From Lotus japonicus (taxonomy: Eukaryota > Streptophyta > Magnoliopsida > Fabales > Fabaceae): a stretch of 64,000 nt of DNA. The notes under the pieces are model-generated. The model was not told the origin of the DNA. It searched no databases and saw only the letters and a list, made by a program, of their open reading frames with translations. The stretch lies in contig NC_080041.1 of the NCBI RefSeq assembly GCF_012489685.1, positions 28,943,780-29,007,779 on the forward strand, given 5' to 3'. Each line of letters begins with the position of its first letter. Position 1 is the stretch's first letter. Below are positions 10,577 to 20,453 of this stretch, piece after piece. The position numbers and the translations under genes were made by a program.

Positions 10577-11580
10577 GCTAGTTCTGTTAGTGACCTTGTC
10601 ACCGCTTTGTTTTGAACTTGAGGCTTTGCCTTTTTTTTTTGGAATTGTATTCCACTTATCTATGTTATAGCGGTCGCTACCTTTTGTTTTAACTTCTGAA
10701 ACAAGATGTAACCTCTTGATGATATTCAATAAGAGATTTCCTTGCAACCCAAGTCTTCGCTAGAAGTTTGCTTAGCTATGATGTATGTGATTTGCCGTGT
10801 TGGAGACTCATTCTTGAGTCAAAGGGTGACCAAGTCACTGTCTTCCCTATGTTTTTGTGGTGTTTTGTGTGATTGTGTTTCACTCTCGATTATCCTCACT
10901 TAGCGAAGATGGTGGATGGAACCATCAGCTAAGAAAGGATGGCGGATGGAGCCAATGATCGGGGTGCATCGATCGGGATGGTGGATGGAACCGTCAGATC
11001 GATGAGATGATGGATGGAACCATCAATTGAGCAGGAATGGTGGATGGAATCATTGGTCAGACCGAGATGGTGGATGGAACCATCAGGAAAACGGGATTGG
11101 TGGATGGAACCAACGATCACATATGATGGATGGAACCATGGATTGGACAAACTAGATGGTGGATGGAACCGTCGAATGGACTAGGTGGTGGATGGAACCA
11201 CTGAATGAGTGAATTGGTGGATGGAACCTTTGAGCTCGGTGTCCGGAAAGTTTGTTTTCCCGTGTCTGAGCTGTTGATGTTGCATCTGTATCACCTGGAC
11301 GGGACGCCGGCCAGCGTGTACCAGCGTGAGCATAACACCTGTTTGACTTAAACTTTTATTGTTTTAGTGTGACTGCAATGAGGCAGTCTGGGTTGTGTTC
11401 TTACGGGAGAGTTTCGTAAGGTTCTACGACGAGTGTCTAGGTTATAGACAGTGTAATGTGAGTAGCTCGAACATCCTTACAATTTATTTTTCTAACTGCC
11501 ATCTTTCGGATATTGAGCCTGATCAACTTAATATTGGAAAATGGTGATCGGAATGATAGTTGGTGTTGGACTATGAAAGG
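10577..11580 (+). other. Gypsy A non-coding region replacing most of pol
   Basis: About 1 kb with no credible ORF and no protease, RT or integrase motif. It includes a T-rich patch at 10620-10640 and the tandem hairpin array listed separately. It sits where pol would be in an autonomous relative, so it marks an internal deletion or replacement. Confidence 0.7.
10908..11230 (+). repeat. Tandem hairpin array, loop GGATGGA (11 units)
   Basis: Eleven units of about 26-40 bp share the core GGATGGA. Flanking arms pair with each other and differ between units: GATGGT/ACCATC, TTGGT/ACCAA, GTGGT/ACCAC, AATGGT/ATCATT, TGGC/GCCA. Some units carry a G-U pair or one mismatch; the last unit is degraded. 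The array lies between gag and the chromodomain remnant, inside the transcribed region. Confidence 0.85.
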
Positions 11581-11649
11581 AACGTTAAGGAGGGACGAAT
11601 TCCCTTTGTGGAAATGATGTGGAACCAGACCACTAGAGATGTCACATGA
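11581..11649 (+). pseudogene. Gypsy A remnant of pol C-terminus (chromodomain-like)
   Basis: The frame from 11581 encodes IPFVEMMWNQTTRDVT followed by TGA. It lines up with [17 protein letters not shown] at the end of the Gypsy C polyprotein; the TGA replaces the conserved Trp codon. This shows that A came from a gag-pol element that lost the middle of pol. Confidence 0.7.
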
Positions 11650-11757
11650 AGACGAGAAAGATGAGACTAAGGACGAAAACCTATGCGTCGAGACGACCGA
11701 AAATTCGTGGAAAGTATCAGAGTGCGCAATGGAAGCGTGGTGTGTCCTCCTATAGTA

Positions 11758-11793
11758 GTTTCGAGGACGAAACTATTTTAAGGAGGGTGGTAT
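11758..11793 (+). promoter_or_regulatory. Gypsy A inverted repeat plus polypurine tract
   Basis: GTTTCGAGGACGAAAC (11758-11773) is a perfect 6-bp inverted repeat with a 4-nt loop. It is followed by AAGGAGGGTGG and the 3' LTR start at 11794. The purine run primes plus-strand DNA synthesis. The inverted repeat recurs at the same place in Gypsy B and C. Confidence 0.8.
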
Positions 11794-14629
11794 TGTAAGA
11801 TCCGGTTTTAGGGCATACTATTTAAATAATAATATTAAATAATATTCTGTGAATTGCTTGTGCTATATGTGATATTAAGCCTTTTAAAAAGGTGATTAAT
11901 TGTTAGAAGCAATATTAAGTCTTAGAAACCTCTAGACGTAGATGAGCGCGACGATACGAGCACTTTGACAGTAATATTGATAGGGTTCTGCGACGGCGAC
12001 TTTTAGGTCAAAATCGACCCGACGGCAGCAATGAGTTGGCGAATCGAGTCGACAAGGACGTTTTCGTGGGCCACACCTTATGGGGAGGTTCTGGGCATGA
12101 TTTTAAGAATATTCTAGGAGAGAATATTCCTTGGTTTTATTTTTGAAGGTTTTATTTAAATAAAATGGGGTTTTATTTAAATAAAATGCATTTAAATAAT
12201 TTTAACCTATGGTTTAATATCAAAATTAATTCTGAAAATATTTTTGAGGCATAATGGAGCTGGAGCACGAATTTTTGGAGCCAAAAATTATTGATGAGGA
12301 TTTTTAATTTTAAAATTGAAATTTTGATGCATTTAGGGGGGAAATGGTGCATTTAATGCATTAATTATTTTGGGGTTTTTATTTAAATTATTATTTTAAA
12401 AACTTTTGGTGAAAATCTGAGCAAGGAGAGTGTGTGGTCGGCCAAGACTTGTGGAGGAAGGAAAAAGAAGACTTTTGCAAAAATTTCCTTTTCTAGCTAG
12501 GTTTTATGATGGAGAGAAATTAGGGATGTGATTCTTTGATTTTCTATTTGATGGGGGATTGATTTCTAAAGTTTTAAAACTTCCAAGGATCCCTCCAAAT
12601 CTGATTTAAAACTCTTGTGACTCGGATTTTATTTCTTTAAATAATTAGGGATTTAAATTGTAATTTTTGTGGGGTTTAATTTAGGAAATAAACCTAAATT
12701 TGAGGGCTAAAGGTGGGGAGTTTTGGAAAGTTCTAGAAACCCTAGAATGGGCTGAAGGAGGGGCGGTTTTGGGCCTCACTTGGGGAGGAAGAAAAGAAAT
12801 TAATGCTTTGCTCTCACCTCTCACTATAAATAGAGAGCTCCTCCTCCTCATTTTTCACAACAAGCTCACTTGCTCTCCTCTCTCCCTAGCCGTGAGCTCT
12901 CTCCCTCTCTTGTCTTCTTTTATTTATTTTTTTATTTTATTTCTTTAGTTTCTAAGCCTTGAGCAAGGCCATTCTCAATATGCTCTGTGGTTGCAGCTTA
13001 AGTTGATCTGCCAAAAACCAGAAGAGAATGATCTTGATCGGGTTGCTTAGGAATGTTTATGTTTTTGGGGGTTTTTCTTAAGAAAATTCATGATGTTCTT
13101 ATAACGTTCTTATGATCTTCAAACAATTATTTTAGAAAAGGGGTTTTGATCTTATGAAAGAGAACGTTGTGATTTTTCGAGGTTTTAAGATAATATTTTT
13201 GAAAAGACGGGGAAATGATATATTATCGCTAAACGACTACAAATTCGTATCGTTACTCTGTCCACATGACTAGGAGGTTCGGAGCGAGCGTGACCCCGCC
13301 AAATCCAAAGTCCTAGGACGTGTTCTGCTGTGACTAAGGTAAGGGCACTTCGGCCTCGGCCTAGATAAATTGTTTGTGATTGTGATTGTTAGCAAGCATG
13401 ATGCTAGGACTATTGATGATGTATGTGCTAGATATGCTATATGATGATGCAATAAATGCTAGCTAGTGTTATTATGAACATGCCTATATGCCTAGGTTGT
13501 TAGCTATATTTATTGTTATGCATGCAAGTTATTATGCGATGATATGTTGTTCATAAAAGATGAACGTGATGGGCTTAGGGCCTAGTGATGATGACTGACT
13601 TGCATGGCATGCATTTGTGGGCCAAGTGACCTGGACTGGGCTTGGTTGGCCACGGCTGGTGACCTGGATTGGGCTAGTCAGTGGTGACGTTCAGGGGATG
13701 GACTTGAACAAAGGACGAACGTGAAACGGTAGTGCGTTGGAGAGGTCCAACCCCGATCATCAAGCTGTTGGGCAGCGGAGCGTTGGAGGTGTCCAACCCC
13801 GATCGTTGAGTCGTGTTCGTCCTGCCTTTCCATGAGGGATTTGCTTATGGATATCCAAAGCGTCTGCATGCATGTGCACAAGAATTGACTAACAATAAAC
13901 TATGAGATAGTTCCCTATACTTGTGAAACTTAGAATTATGAGATAGTTCCCTATACTTCTGAACCTTAGAACTTAATATAGTCCCCATATTTGTGAATGT
14001 TAGCTTAGTGAAGTACTTGTGATGGATAGGGTAGTATACCCTACTTATGATGTGTGTGTGTTAGAAGTTGACCCTTGCTTGTTTGCTTGTTTGTTGTTTG
14101 TTGTCTGGGGCGCTTAACGCCTAGACAACAAGCATGCGTGTGATCAGTCGAGATGCGACCCTATATCTGCTTGATGTGGACGACGTCAAGGCTCGAGACA
14201 TCGACTACGCGACTGATGGTTCAGCTATGGGATTGGCGAGAGCAGAGGATGCGAGACGATATGATGCGAGCGCTGGAGGAGGCCTTGGAGGGCACGTGAC
14301 CTATGAGTCGGGTATTGAGTGTGATAATTGAGTCAGTACTTGGGGGTGAGCTGAGTTTGTTTATAGGGTTCGAACCTAACCTAGAGACCTTCTTGTTGTG
14401 TTGGCTCGGGGGCGGTCGAACACTAGTTTAATCATTATGTTGGAATTTGTAAGAATCATTGTACGCTTCCAAAGCTTTTATTAATAAAATGAACTATTCA
14501 GTCTACTTCTCAAGTTACTACTTTTTATTTGTAAGCAATGTTTCGAAAAGGTTTTTATTTCAGTTAAAATTTACACACGTTTTTGGAAAAAGGTTACTAA
14601 AGTGACCCTCGAGAAATTGGGGCGTTACA
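11794..14629 (+). repeat. Gypsy A 3' LTR (complete, 2836 bp)
   Basis: Runs from TGTAAGATCCGG to GGCGTTACA. The part from 12446 matches the truncated 5' LTR. TATA box TATAAATA at 12825-12832. The first 650 bp are AT-rich, with repeated TTTAAATAAA words. Confidence 0.92.
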
Positions 14630-14830
14630 CAAGCTTGTTATTGAGAGCCTTAATTTGATTCATGTAGGAGGAAACAGAGAGATATCCTTTGGAAAAACGA
14701 GACAATATTTCTTTAAAGCAAAGAATACGACTGCGAGACTGATTTCATACATAGTCTTAAGAACATCACAGGTATATCTACAGGTCTCGACACCACCAAA
14801 CTTGGTTATTTCAATGTCTGCAAAATAGGT
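14630..14830 (-). pseudogene. Relic Copia gag, N-terminal part
   Basis: On the minus strand one frame reads SRSRILCFKEILSRFSK and then SVSSYMNQIKALNNK, the pattern of the UBN2-type gag domain of plant Copia elements. The surrounding sequence is broken by frame changes and stops. The first 57 bp (14630-14686) are repeated exactly at 60940-60996, where the following part of the same kind of gag is found. Gypsy A ends directly against it. Confidence 0.6.
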
Positions 14831-15110
14831 GACAATAGAAAGAATAATTGGAGTATCTTGGCGCATCCCGTGTGTGTTTGCAGAATTGATTTTGACTTTA
14901 GCTGCGTGAAAAAAAATTCAGGGCAGGGAAGACTGCTATCGATGTGGCCCATAACGAGGTTGTTAAAAAACTTCCGACCCGGCTTAAACTCCGAAATACT
15001 AAGTTTTTTTTTTGCGCAACCGGGCATTCTGATTAATTTCACTAGTCACCCAGTCAAAAAAAATTTGTTTCATGTGGTTAACATCGATCGGCTTCGGATT
15101 ATGCTCCAGC
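14831..15110. other. Unidentified sequence left of HR1
   Basis: No gene recognised. A plus-strand ORF crosses this region and runs into the Copia-2 LTR, so it is probably chance. The stretch contains A- and T-runs (14907, 15003, 15057). Confidence 0.4.
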
Positions 15111-15267
15111 CCTACCGAACCAGATCTTTTAAAAAATGTGAATTAAGAAACTCCAGGCTGAATTCACTAGCGCGCAAAGCCGCAAATACCCTAGCTGCAC
15201 TCTGTTGTCGAGTCTCAAACTCTCAAACCCTAGCTGCCACACTCTCTGAATTTGTCTCACTCCCATC
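15111..15267. repeat. HR1 left part, low-copy repeat split by Copia-2
   Basis: Matches 46582-46738 closely (CCTACCGAACCAGATC... to ...CTCACTCCCATC). It stops at CCATC (15263-15267), the target duplication of Copia-2; the second CCATC is at 40943-40947, after which the homology to HR2 resumes. It contains plant-like CTCAAACCCTAGCTGCC. Function unknown. Confidence 0.8.
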
Positions 15268-16506
15268 TGAAGGTGCGAAAAACACTAGAAAGGGGGGGTT
15301 TGAATAGAGTTTTTGAATAAAGGGTATACTTTTTAACTTTTCAAAACTCAAGGATAAGAACTAAGTGCTGAAGGATAAGAAGTAAAGCACGCAAGTATTT
15401 TATCCTGGTTCACTTGAGATAAAAGCTCAAGCTAATCCAGTCCACCTGTGAAGGTGATTTCTTCCTTCTTCTGATGAAGGCAATTCACTAAAATCAATGA
15501 GTGTTACAACTGCACTTTGCTACCTGCTAAGTGACAAACAATATACTGATTTTCTTACTAGTATCCTCTTAAGAAGCTGATCTACCGATCCTCTTAAGAC
15601 TAGCTAAACACTGAATCAGCCTTAATTCAGTCCTCTCAAGATCCGACCAACCTTGGTCTCTTAAGGAACTTTACAATGTAGTGTAAAAGGTTTCGGGTTT
15701 ACAATGAGTGCTTCTGAAAAGCTAATAGTAAATTCAGATGTTTAAGAACAGTGAAGAAATAATGCTAAGAAATTGGTTCGTATAAGTTGAATGATTTCAG
15801 CAAAGTTTCTTGGCCTTTTTCTTCTTTCTTCAGCCTTTATATACTCCAAGACTTGTGATGTAGCCGTTGCTAGGGTTCTATCCGTTGGAGTGGAAATTCT
15901 GTAATATCAGACTGCTAGGTTGTACAAGGTAGGTGGCGGACAGACTGAGACTTGTACGATGTTGTACTATGATAGCGACTTGTCCTTTCACCAGTTGACT
16001 TGTGATCGAAGAGCTTCAGATGAACGCTGGTGAAGCTTCTGATCATCGTCAGATTGAAGCTTGGATTCTTCTGATCTTGCAACTTCTGCTACTGAACAAA
16101 TTCCTCAGAACTTCTGATCGTCAGAGCTAGAATAGCTCGGGTCTTCAGAACTAACTTCTTGCAGGTCTTCAGAACTTGAGTCTTCTACTTCTGGACCGTT
16201 CCACTGGAACATCTGGTCTTCAGAACTTCTGACTCTGGTTCTTCAGAACTTCTTGAGAGCTTGTATCTTCAGAGCTTCTGAAGGATTTGCCACTGTTCTG
16301 AACGACATGGTAGGTTAAGAAGCTCTCTTTTTAGCAACCCTTGGTTCTTCCTCTTCTGAACGAATAGACTTGGGTCAGATTCAGAACCTGTTTGTCACAT
16401 CTTAGAAAGACAAACGTTAGGGTACCACAATTGTTCATCATCACAAACCTTAATTGTAATCATCAAAATATAGAGATGCAACCACTGATCAAACCTTGAT
16501 CTTACA
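15268..16506 (-). repeat. Copia-2 3' LTR
   Basis: Plus-strand ends TGAAGGTGCG and GATCTTACA, 1239 bp, equal in length to the partner at 39704. TATA box (minus) at 15836-15843. Repeated CTTCAGAACTTCTG words at 16010-16280. Confidence 0.95.
15836..15843 (-). promoter_or_regulatory. TATA box of Copia-2 LTR
   Basis: The minus strand reads TATATAAA in GGAGTATATAAAGGC; the equivalent in the 5' LTR is 40272-40279, which would drive the element's transcript. Confidence 0.6.
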
Positions 16507-17144
16507 ATCTCCCCCTTTTTGATGATGACAAAACAAGTATTTTGATGAACAATTTTTATACAATAAACTGAATACACACGAGAGAAAAGATCAGAAATTA
16601 AACTTATCCTTGTGTAACGGTTTGCATTGCTCTTTCTGAATCTGGGATAACACCTGATTCTGAGCTAGGGTCTCCCCCTGACTCCCCCTGAATCTATGAC
16701 TTGATGAATTGGTGAAGAGTCTAGATTCGGAGTGTAGTTATGTGATCAGAATATACGCTTGAAGAGATGTATACTCATCAGAAGTGATGGTTCAGAACTT
16801 AGCGTATATCACATAATAACATAGAGTCTTGTCCAGATATAATTGGAATAAGGCGTCAGAAGCAAGATTAGTTCAGAATATGAACAAAATGTATTCCTTA
16901 TTTGAGACGCTTGACAATATCTATGTGCTATAAGTATTTGATACTTGTTCTCCTCTACTGGTTTTATATAATATAAAAGTTTATCAAAACCATTTTATGT
17001 ACTACCCCCTTTTTGTCATAATAAAAAAGAGTGAAAAACAAAACCAACAATAACAATAACAAGAAAGTGATGCAAAGAAGAAATGTTATTATTAATGAAC
17101 GGAGAAAAAGTACAGAGGATAGAGAGGAAGGAAGAAAACTAATC
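16507..17144 (-). other. Copia-2 polypurine tracts and 3' non-coding region
   Basis: On the minus strand AAAAAGGGGGAGAT (16507-16520) abuts the LTR and is the main polypurine tract. Two more purine-rich runs with GGGGGAG lie at 16672-16690, and another AAAAAGGGGG at about 17003-17015. Several tract-like runs near the 3' LTR are a reported feature of Sireviruses. No ORF is seen here. Confidence 0.7.
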
Positions 17145-17561
17145 CTAGATACATAGGAAGGCTCGAGAATTCTTCATGGAGAGAAGTTGAAGGTGTAGGG
17201 GACGCATGTCCTGATCAATTGAAGCTAACTGGGTAGCCAGTTCTTCCTTCAAAGCGGCATTCTCCTGGACAGCCTCTGGATCCGCTTCATTGAGATCTTC
17301 TTCATATTCCAGAAGCAGGCAAATGCCCTGGAACTGATCTTCAACGTCTTTCCGGCGAGTGGTCAGACGGAGGAGGTCATTCAGAACATCTTGAAGGTTC
17401 TGAAGACAGTGAGTCTGATGAGATGTGAGCCAACATTTCAGAAGATTCTCAATCTTCTCAAGAGCTTGAGAGATCAGAGAAGAAGATAGATTAACGCTCC
17501 ATGGAAAGACTTGGTCAAATACCATAGTCTTGAGTTCAGAAATTAAGTCGACAGAAGTCAT
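17145..17561 (-). CDS. Small ORF between env-like ORF and 3' LTR (138 aa)
   Basis: An uninterrupted sense-strand ORF starts at ATG 17561 (MTSVDLISELKTMVF) and ends at 17145. It is predicted to be mostly helical, with leucine-rich segments (LEKIENLLKCWL, LQDVLNDLLRL) and an acidic stretch (LLEYEEDLNEADPEA), so a coiled coil is plausible; no signal peptide or membrane segment. The frame extends upstream to 17819, but that part is low-complexity and unlikely to be coding. It follows the env-like stop (17816) by about 255 nt. Gag, pol and env-like ORFs of this copy are all broken, while this one is open. I do not recognise the family. Confidence 0.5.
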   Translation of the reverse strand: MTSVDLISELKTMVFDQVFPWSVNLSSSLISQALEKIENLLKCWLTSHQTHCLQNLQDVLNDLLRLTTRRKDVEDQFQGICLLLEYEEDLNEADPEAVQENAALKEELATQLASIDQDMRPLHLQLLSMKNSRAFLCI

Positions 17562-17815
17562 TCTTGAACAAGAAGTGAGGGAAGATTGAAGCGACTGATG
17601 GTGAAGTGAATTGCGGTGTGATGGAGAAGAAGGATTGCAGAGATTATAACGAGAAAAAGTAACAGAAAAACATGCATAAAACTTAACAAAACATAAAAGC
17701 ATGTGAGTTACGAAGATAACGGTGCATTGAATCATAGAATAAGAAAGTAACACAGTCAACATAAAATAAATGCAGTCAAAACAAATACATGCATGCAGAA
17801 AATATGAGAGGGATT

Positions 17816-17941
17816 TCAAGGTTTGGAAGAGGAGGGAAGATTCTCAATCAGAAATTTCATCATATCTTCCATTCTGCGGGAGGATTCCTGAATCTGCCTG
17901 CTCTGCTCAATCTGGACAATTCCTTGCTGCTCAACCATCTG
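17816..17941 (-). pseudogene. Copia-2 env-like ORF, C-terminal fragment
   Basis: The env-like frame interrupted by Gypsy B at 31443 resumes in phase at 17941 and runs about 40 codons to a TGA at 17816-17818. The encoded end is Glu/Gln-rich and looks helical. ATCTG at 17937-17941 is the left target duplication of Gypsy B. Confidence 0.75.
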
Positions 17942-20416
17942 TGTAACGCCCCGATTTCTCGAGTGTTACACAGTAACTAATTAACCAATTTTCGTAAAGA
18001 GTTTTCGTCGATTCACTTATTAATCTTCAATTAATGACAAACCTTTCATTTTACAAAAACTCTTGAAACATAACCTTTCCAAAAAACACGCGGAAGTAAC
18101 CAACTTCGTAAAACTTTTTAAATAACCAACTGTAAAAAGTACGAAACAAAGGCCTGAATGAAAATAAAGATTACATCAAAACTTGTTCATTCGAATTTAA
18201 GCAATAAAATTGTTCGATACCAACACTTCGGAAACTCTCAACCCCAACAGAAAACAAAAGACTCTCAACCCAAACCCTATTCCTTAGCCTCTTCCTCTTC
18301 CTCTAAAGTGTAGTCGTCCTCCAGTATTGGCACGTCACGTAGCATCAACTCCCAAGAATGAGTCATCGCCATTATCTTCACGACCATCTACCCCCCCCAA
18401 ACAAACACATAGCAAACAAGCAGGGTCAGGTCCAACAAAAGAATGATAATGACAAAATCAACAACAACATATATAATATAAGTACATTATATGTCTTTTA
18501 TGGGAAAAAGTCAGTTACTAACGGAATCTCACTTCACACAACCCACCAAAACTTCCATGGCCATAATCACGATCATCCGCAGATGAACAAATCTCGGAGG
18601 GGACTCACCGTACAACCCTCAATCATGTGGGGGGACTCACCGTCCGCCAGACTCACCGTCCGTCCACAGAATCACAAGGCGACCGCAGTCAGCCAATCAC
18701 GTGGGGACTCACCGTACAACCCACAAAACACCCTCGCGTGCAAGGTACCATCGTTCTCATGGTCCATAGTCCTCACCAGACCTATGTCCAATTATTCACA
18801 TTTACTTGCAAGCGAGTTTATTACACTTTTCTCTTTGTTAAGTCTCTAAAATCAATCCTAGAGTCTTATCATACTCTTTATACAACAACCTTCACAACAC
18901 AACATTCACGGGTTACAAGGGAATTACGGCTAGGTGAGCGACCCTTGAACCATTAACTCAGAAAATAAATATAATCCACGTAAAGGAACGCAAGAACATT
19001 CACTCATGCATAATATATCATCGCAACTTCAACATATTGACAGCAGAAACAACTTTCACAAAAATAGAGCCACAGAATGCATCTTTCAACCAAAAATCAC
19101 GTATGATACCTTTCTAGAAAGCTATTTTAAATATCTACAACTCTCTAGTTAAAATCATTTTCATTTGAGCCCCAGAATTAGGTGATATTACTCCTTAAAG
19201 TTTCTGTCCGATACAGGGAAAAACAGCAAGTATGACAGTTACCCAAAACGACCTACAACACACAATACTAGACCAAAATTTATGATCTTTATATGCCTGG
19301 AAAGCTCTTTCGAAGATCTACAATTTGTATTTTAATCATTTCTTTATTTGACGACCAGAAACAAGTGAAAATAGGACCTGAAGTTTACTGTCCAGCACAG
19401 AAATCTGACAGAGAATGCATCTGCCATCAATTTCGTTTAAGCCATTCTATTCTAAGGGTTCTAAGTCATCTACCAGCATCAAATATAGTAACATGTTCAC
19501 AGTGTAACCCAATATGACCTGGAAAAGTCCAGCACACATCGCATATTCAAAACCTCAAGCACATCAATCAAGTTCATACATAAAATCATGTCAAAGCATG
19601 GCAAGAATCATAATTTTTCCAAGAAAACTCATGATATAACCCCTATTCTACCCAAAAGATCCTAAGACCAGCCCTTACCTTGTTTGGTGATGGAAAAACA
19701 GAAGTTTGGAGATGGAAAGAAGGTTCAAAAGCTGCTGTCCTCGTTCTCTATTTCCTCTCCCTCGCGAATCCCTCTCTACTCGCGTTCTCTCCCTTGCTCG
19801 CGTGCGTGACCGGCGACAATGGTGGTGGCTTGGGCGGCGGCTCCCTTCTCTTCTCTCACACGTTCTCTCTTTTCTCTCTTCTGCTCTCTCTTTGTTTTTC
19901 ACGTGAAGGTGCTGTAGTGTATCTCTGTTTTCTGATTGTGGAAGAATAGGGTTTCCCCCCTTGGCTAAAATCCCATGCAACCCACAAGTGGGCTAGGGTT
20001 TTGTTTTTCCACAAGCCCGACCCAAGTTCAACCTTAACCCACCAGTCTAATTACCTAATCAGACCTGAAACTTACTAAAACCTAAGCCCTCAAAGGTAAA
20101 TTCATAATTAAATTCGGACTTAGAAGAAAAACAATGTAATAATCCCGCTGGCACTGTACAGTCGGAACTACGTTCACTAAAACGGGGATATCTGGAGCTA
20201 CAGATATCGGATCGACACGAAACCACTTGGAGAATTTTCTAGACTTGAGGGGCTACAACTCTCATGAAGGAAGTTTTCCCAAATGAAGTCGTTAAGACCC
20301 TCTAAAAATTCACACAAGTTGACAGTTCTAATCTGCCAGTTATCAAACATAGCCAAAAACTTCAATTTTATTCAAACTTCCATAAAATTGTTCCAAATTG
20401 AACTTAGGGCCTTACA
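17942..20416 (-). repeat. Gypsy B LTR copy 1 (sense 3' LTR)
   Basis: Plus-strand TGTAACGCCCC to GGGCCTTACA, 2475 bp. It has 8 C in the run at 18391 and A at 18508, where the other two copies have 9 C and G. A hairpin repeat cluster sits at 18597-18724. Small ORFs recur in every copy and are not treated as genes. Confidence 0.95.
18597..18724 (-). repeat. Hairpin repeat cluster in Gypsy B LTR
   Basis: Units with the constant core GACTCACCGTACAA are bordered by GAGGG/CCCTC (18597-18620) and GTGGG/CCCAC (18701-18724). A second core, GACCGCAGTCA, is bordered by GGC/GCC (18678-18694). The same cluster occurs in the other two LTR copies. Confidence 0.65.
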
Positions 20417-20453
20417 ATACCACCCCCCTTAAAAATAGTTTCGCCCTCGAAAC
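20417..20453 (-). promoter_or_regulatory. Gypsy B polypurine tract and inverted repeat (copy 1)
   Basis: Minus strand: GTTTCGAGGGCGAAAC (20438-20453), then AAGGGGGGTGGTAT against the LTR at 20416. Copy 2 of the same signal is at 25930-25966. Confidence 0.8.

Larger units (their letters stand above)
7042..14629 (+). mobile_element. Gypsy A, gag-only (non-autonomous) LTR retrotransposon
   Basis: Plus-sense element: 5' LTR (7042-9225, its first ~652 bp displaced by Copia-1), tRNA-Met primer site, gag ORF, ~1 kb non-coding region with a hairpin array, a short chromodomain remnant, polypurine tract and 3' LTR (11794-14629). Protease, RT, RNase H and integrase are absent. This matches the class described as terminal-repeat retrotransposons with a GAG domain. 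The gag belongs to the same lineage as Gypsy C (Tekay/Del-like). Mobility would need pol in trans. The two LTR segments have the same length (2184 bp each over the shared part) and differ by roughly 1-2% by eye. Confidence 0.88.

Noticed and set aside
14858..15307. Plus-strand ORF of 149 codons
   Set aside because: It crosses the junction between HR1 and the Copia-2 LTR and shows no known motif.
17562..17819. Upstream extension of the 138-codon ORF to a Met at 17819
   Set aside because: The extension is hydrophobic low-complexity sequence overlapping the env-like stop region; the Met at 17561 starts the part with coding-like composition.
18358..20000. Several ORFs of 60-160 codons in the Gypsy B LTRs on both strands
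   Set aside because: They lie entirely inside LTRs, overlap each other on opposite strands, recur in each copy and have low-complexity or hairpin-repeat content.
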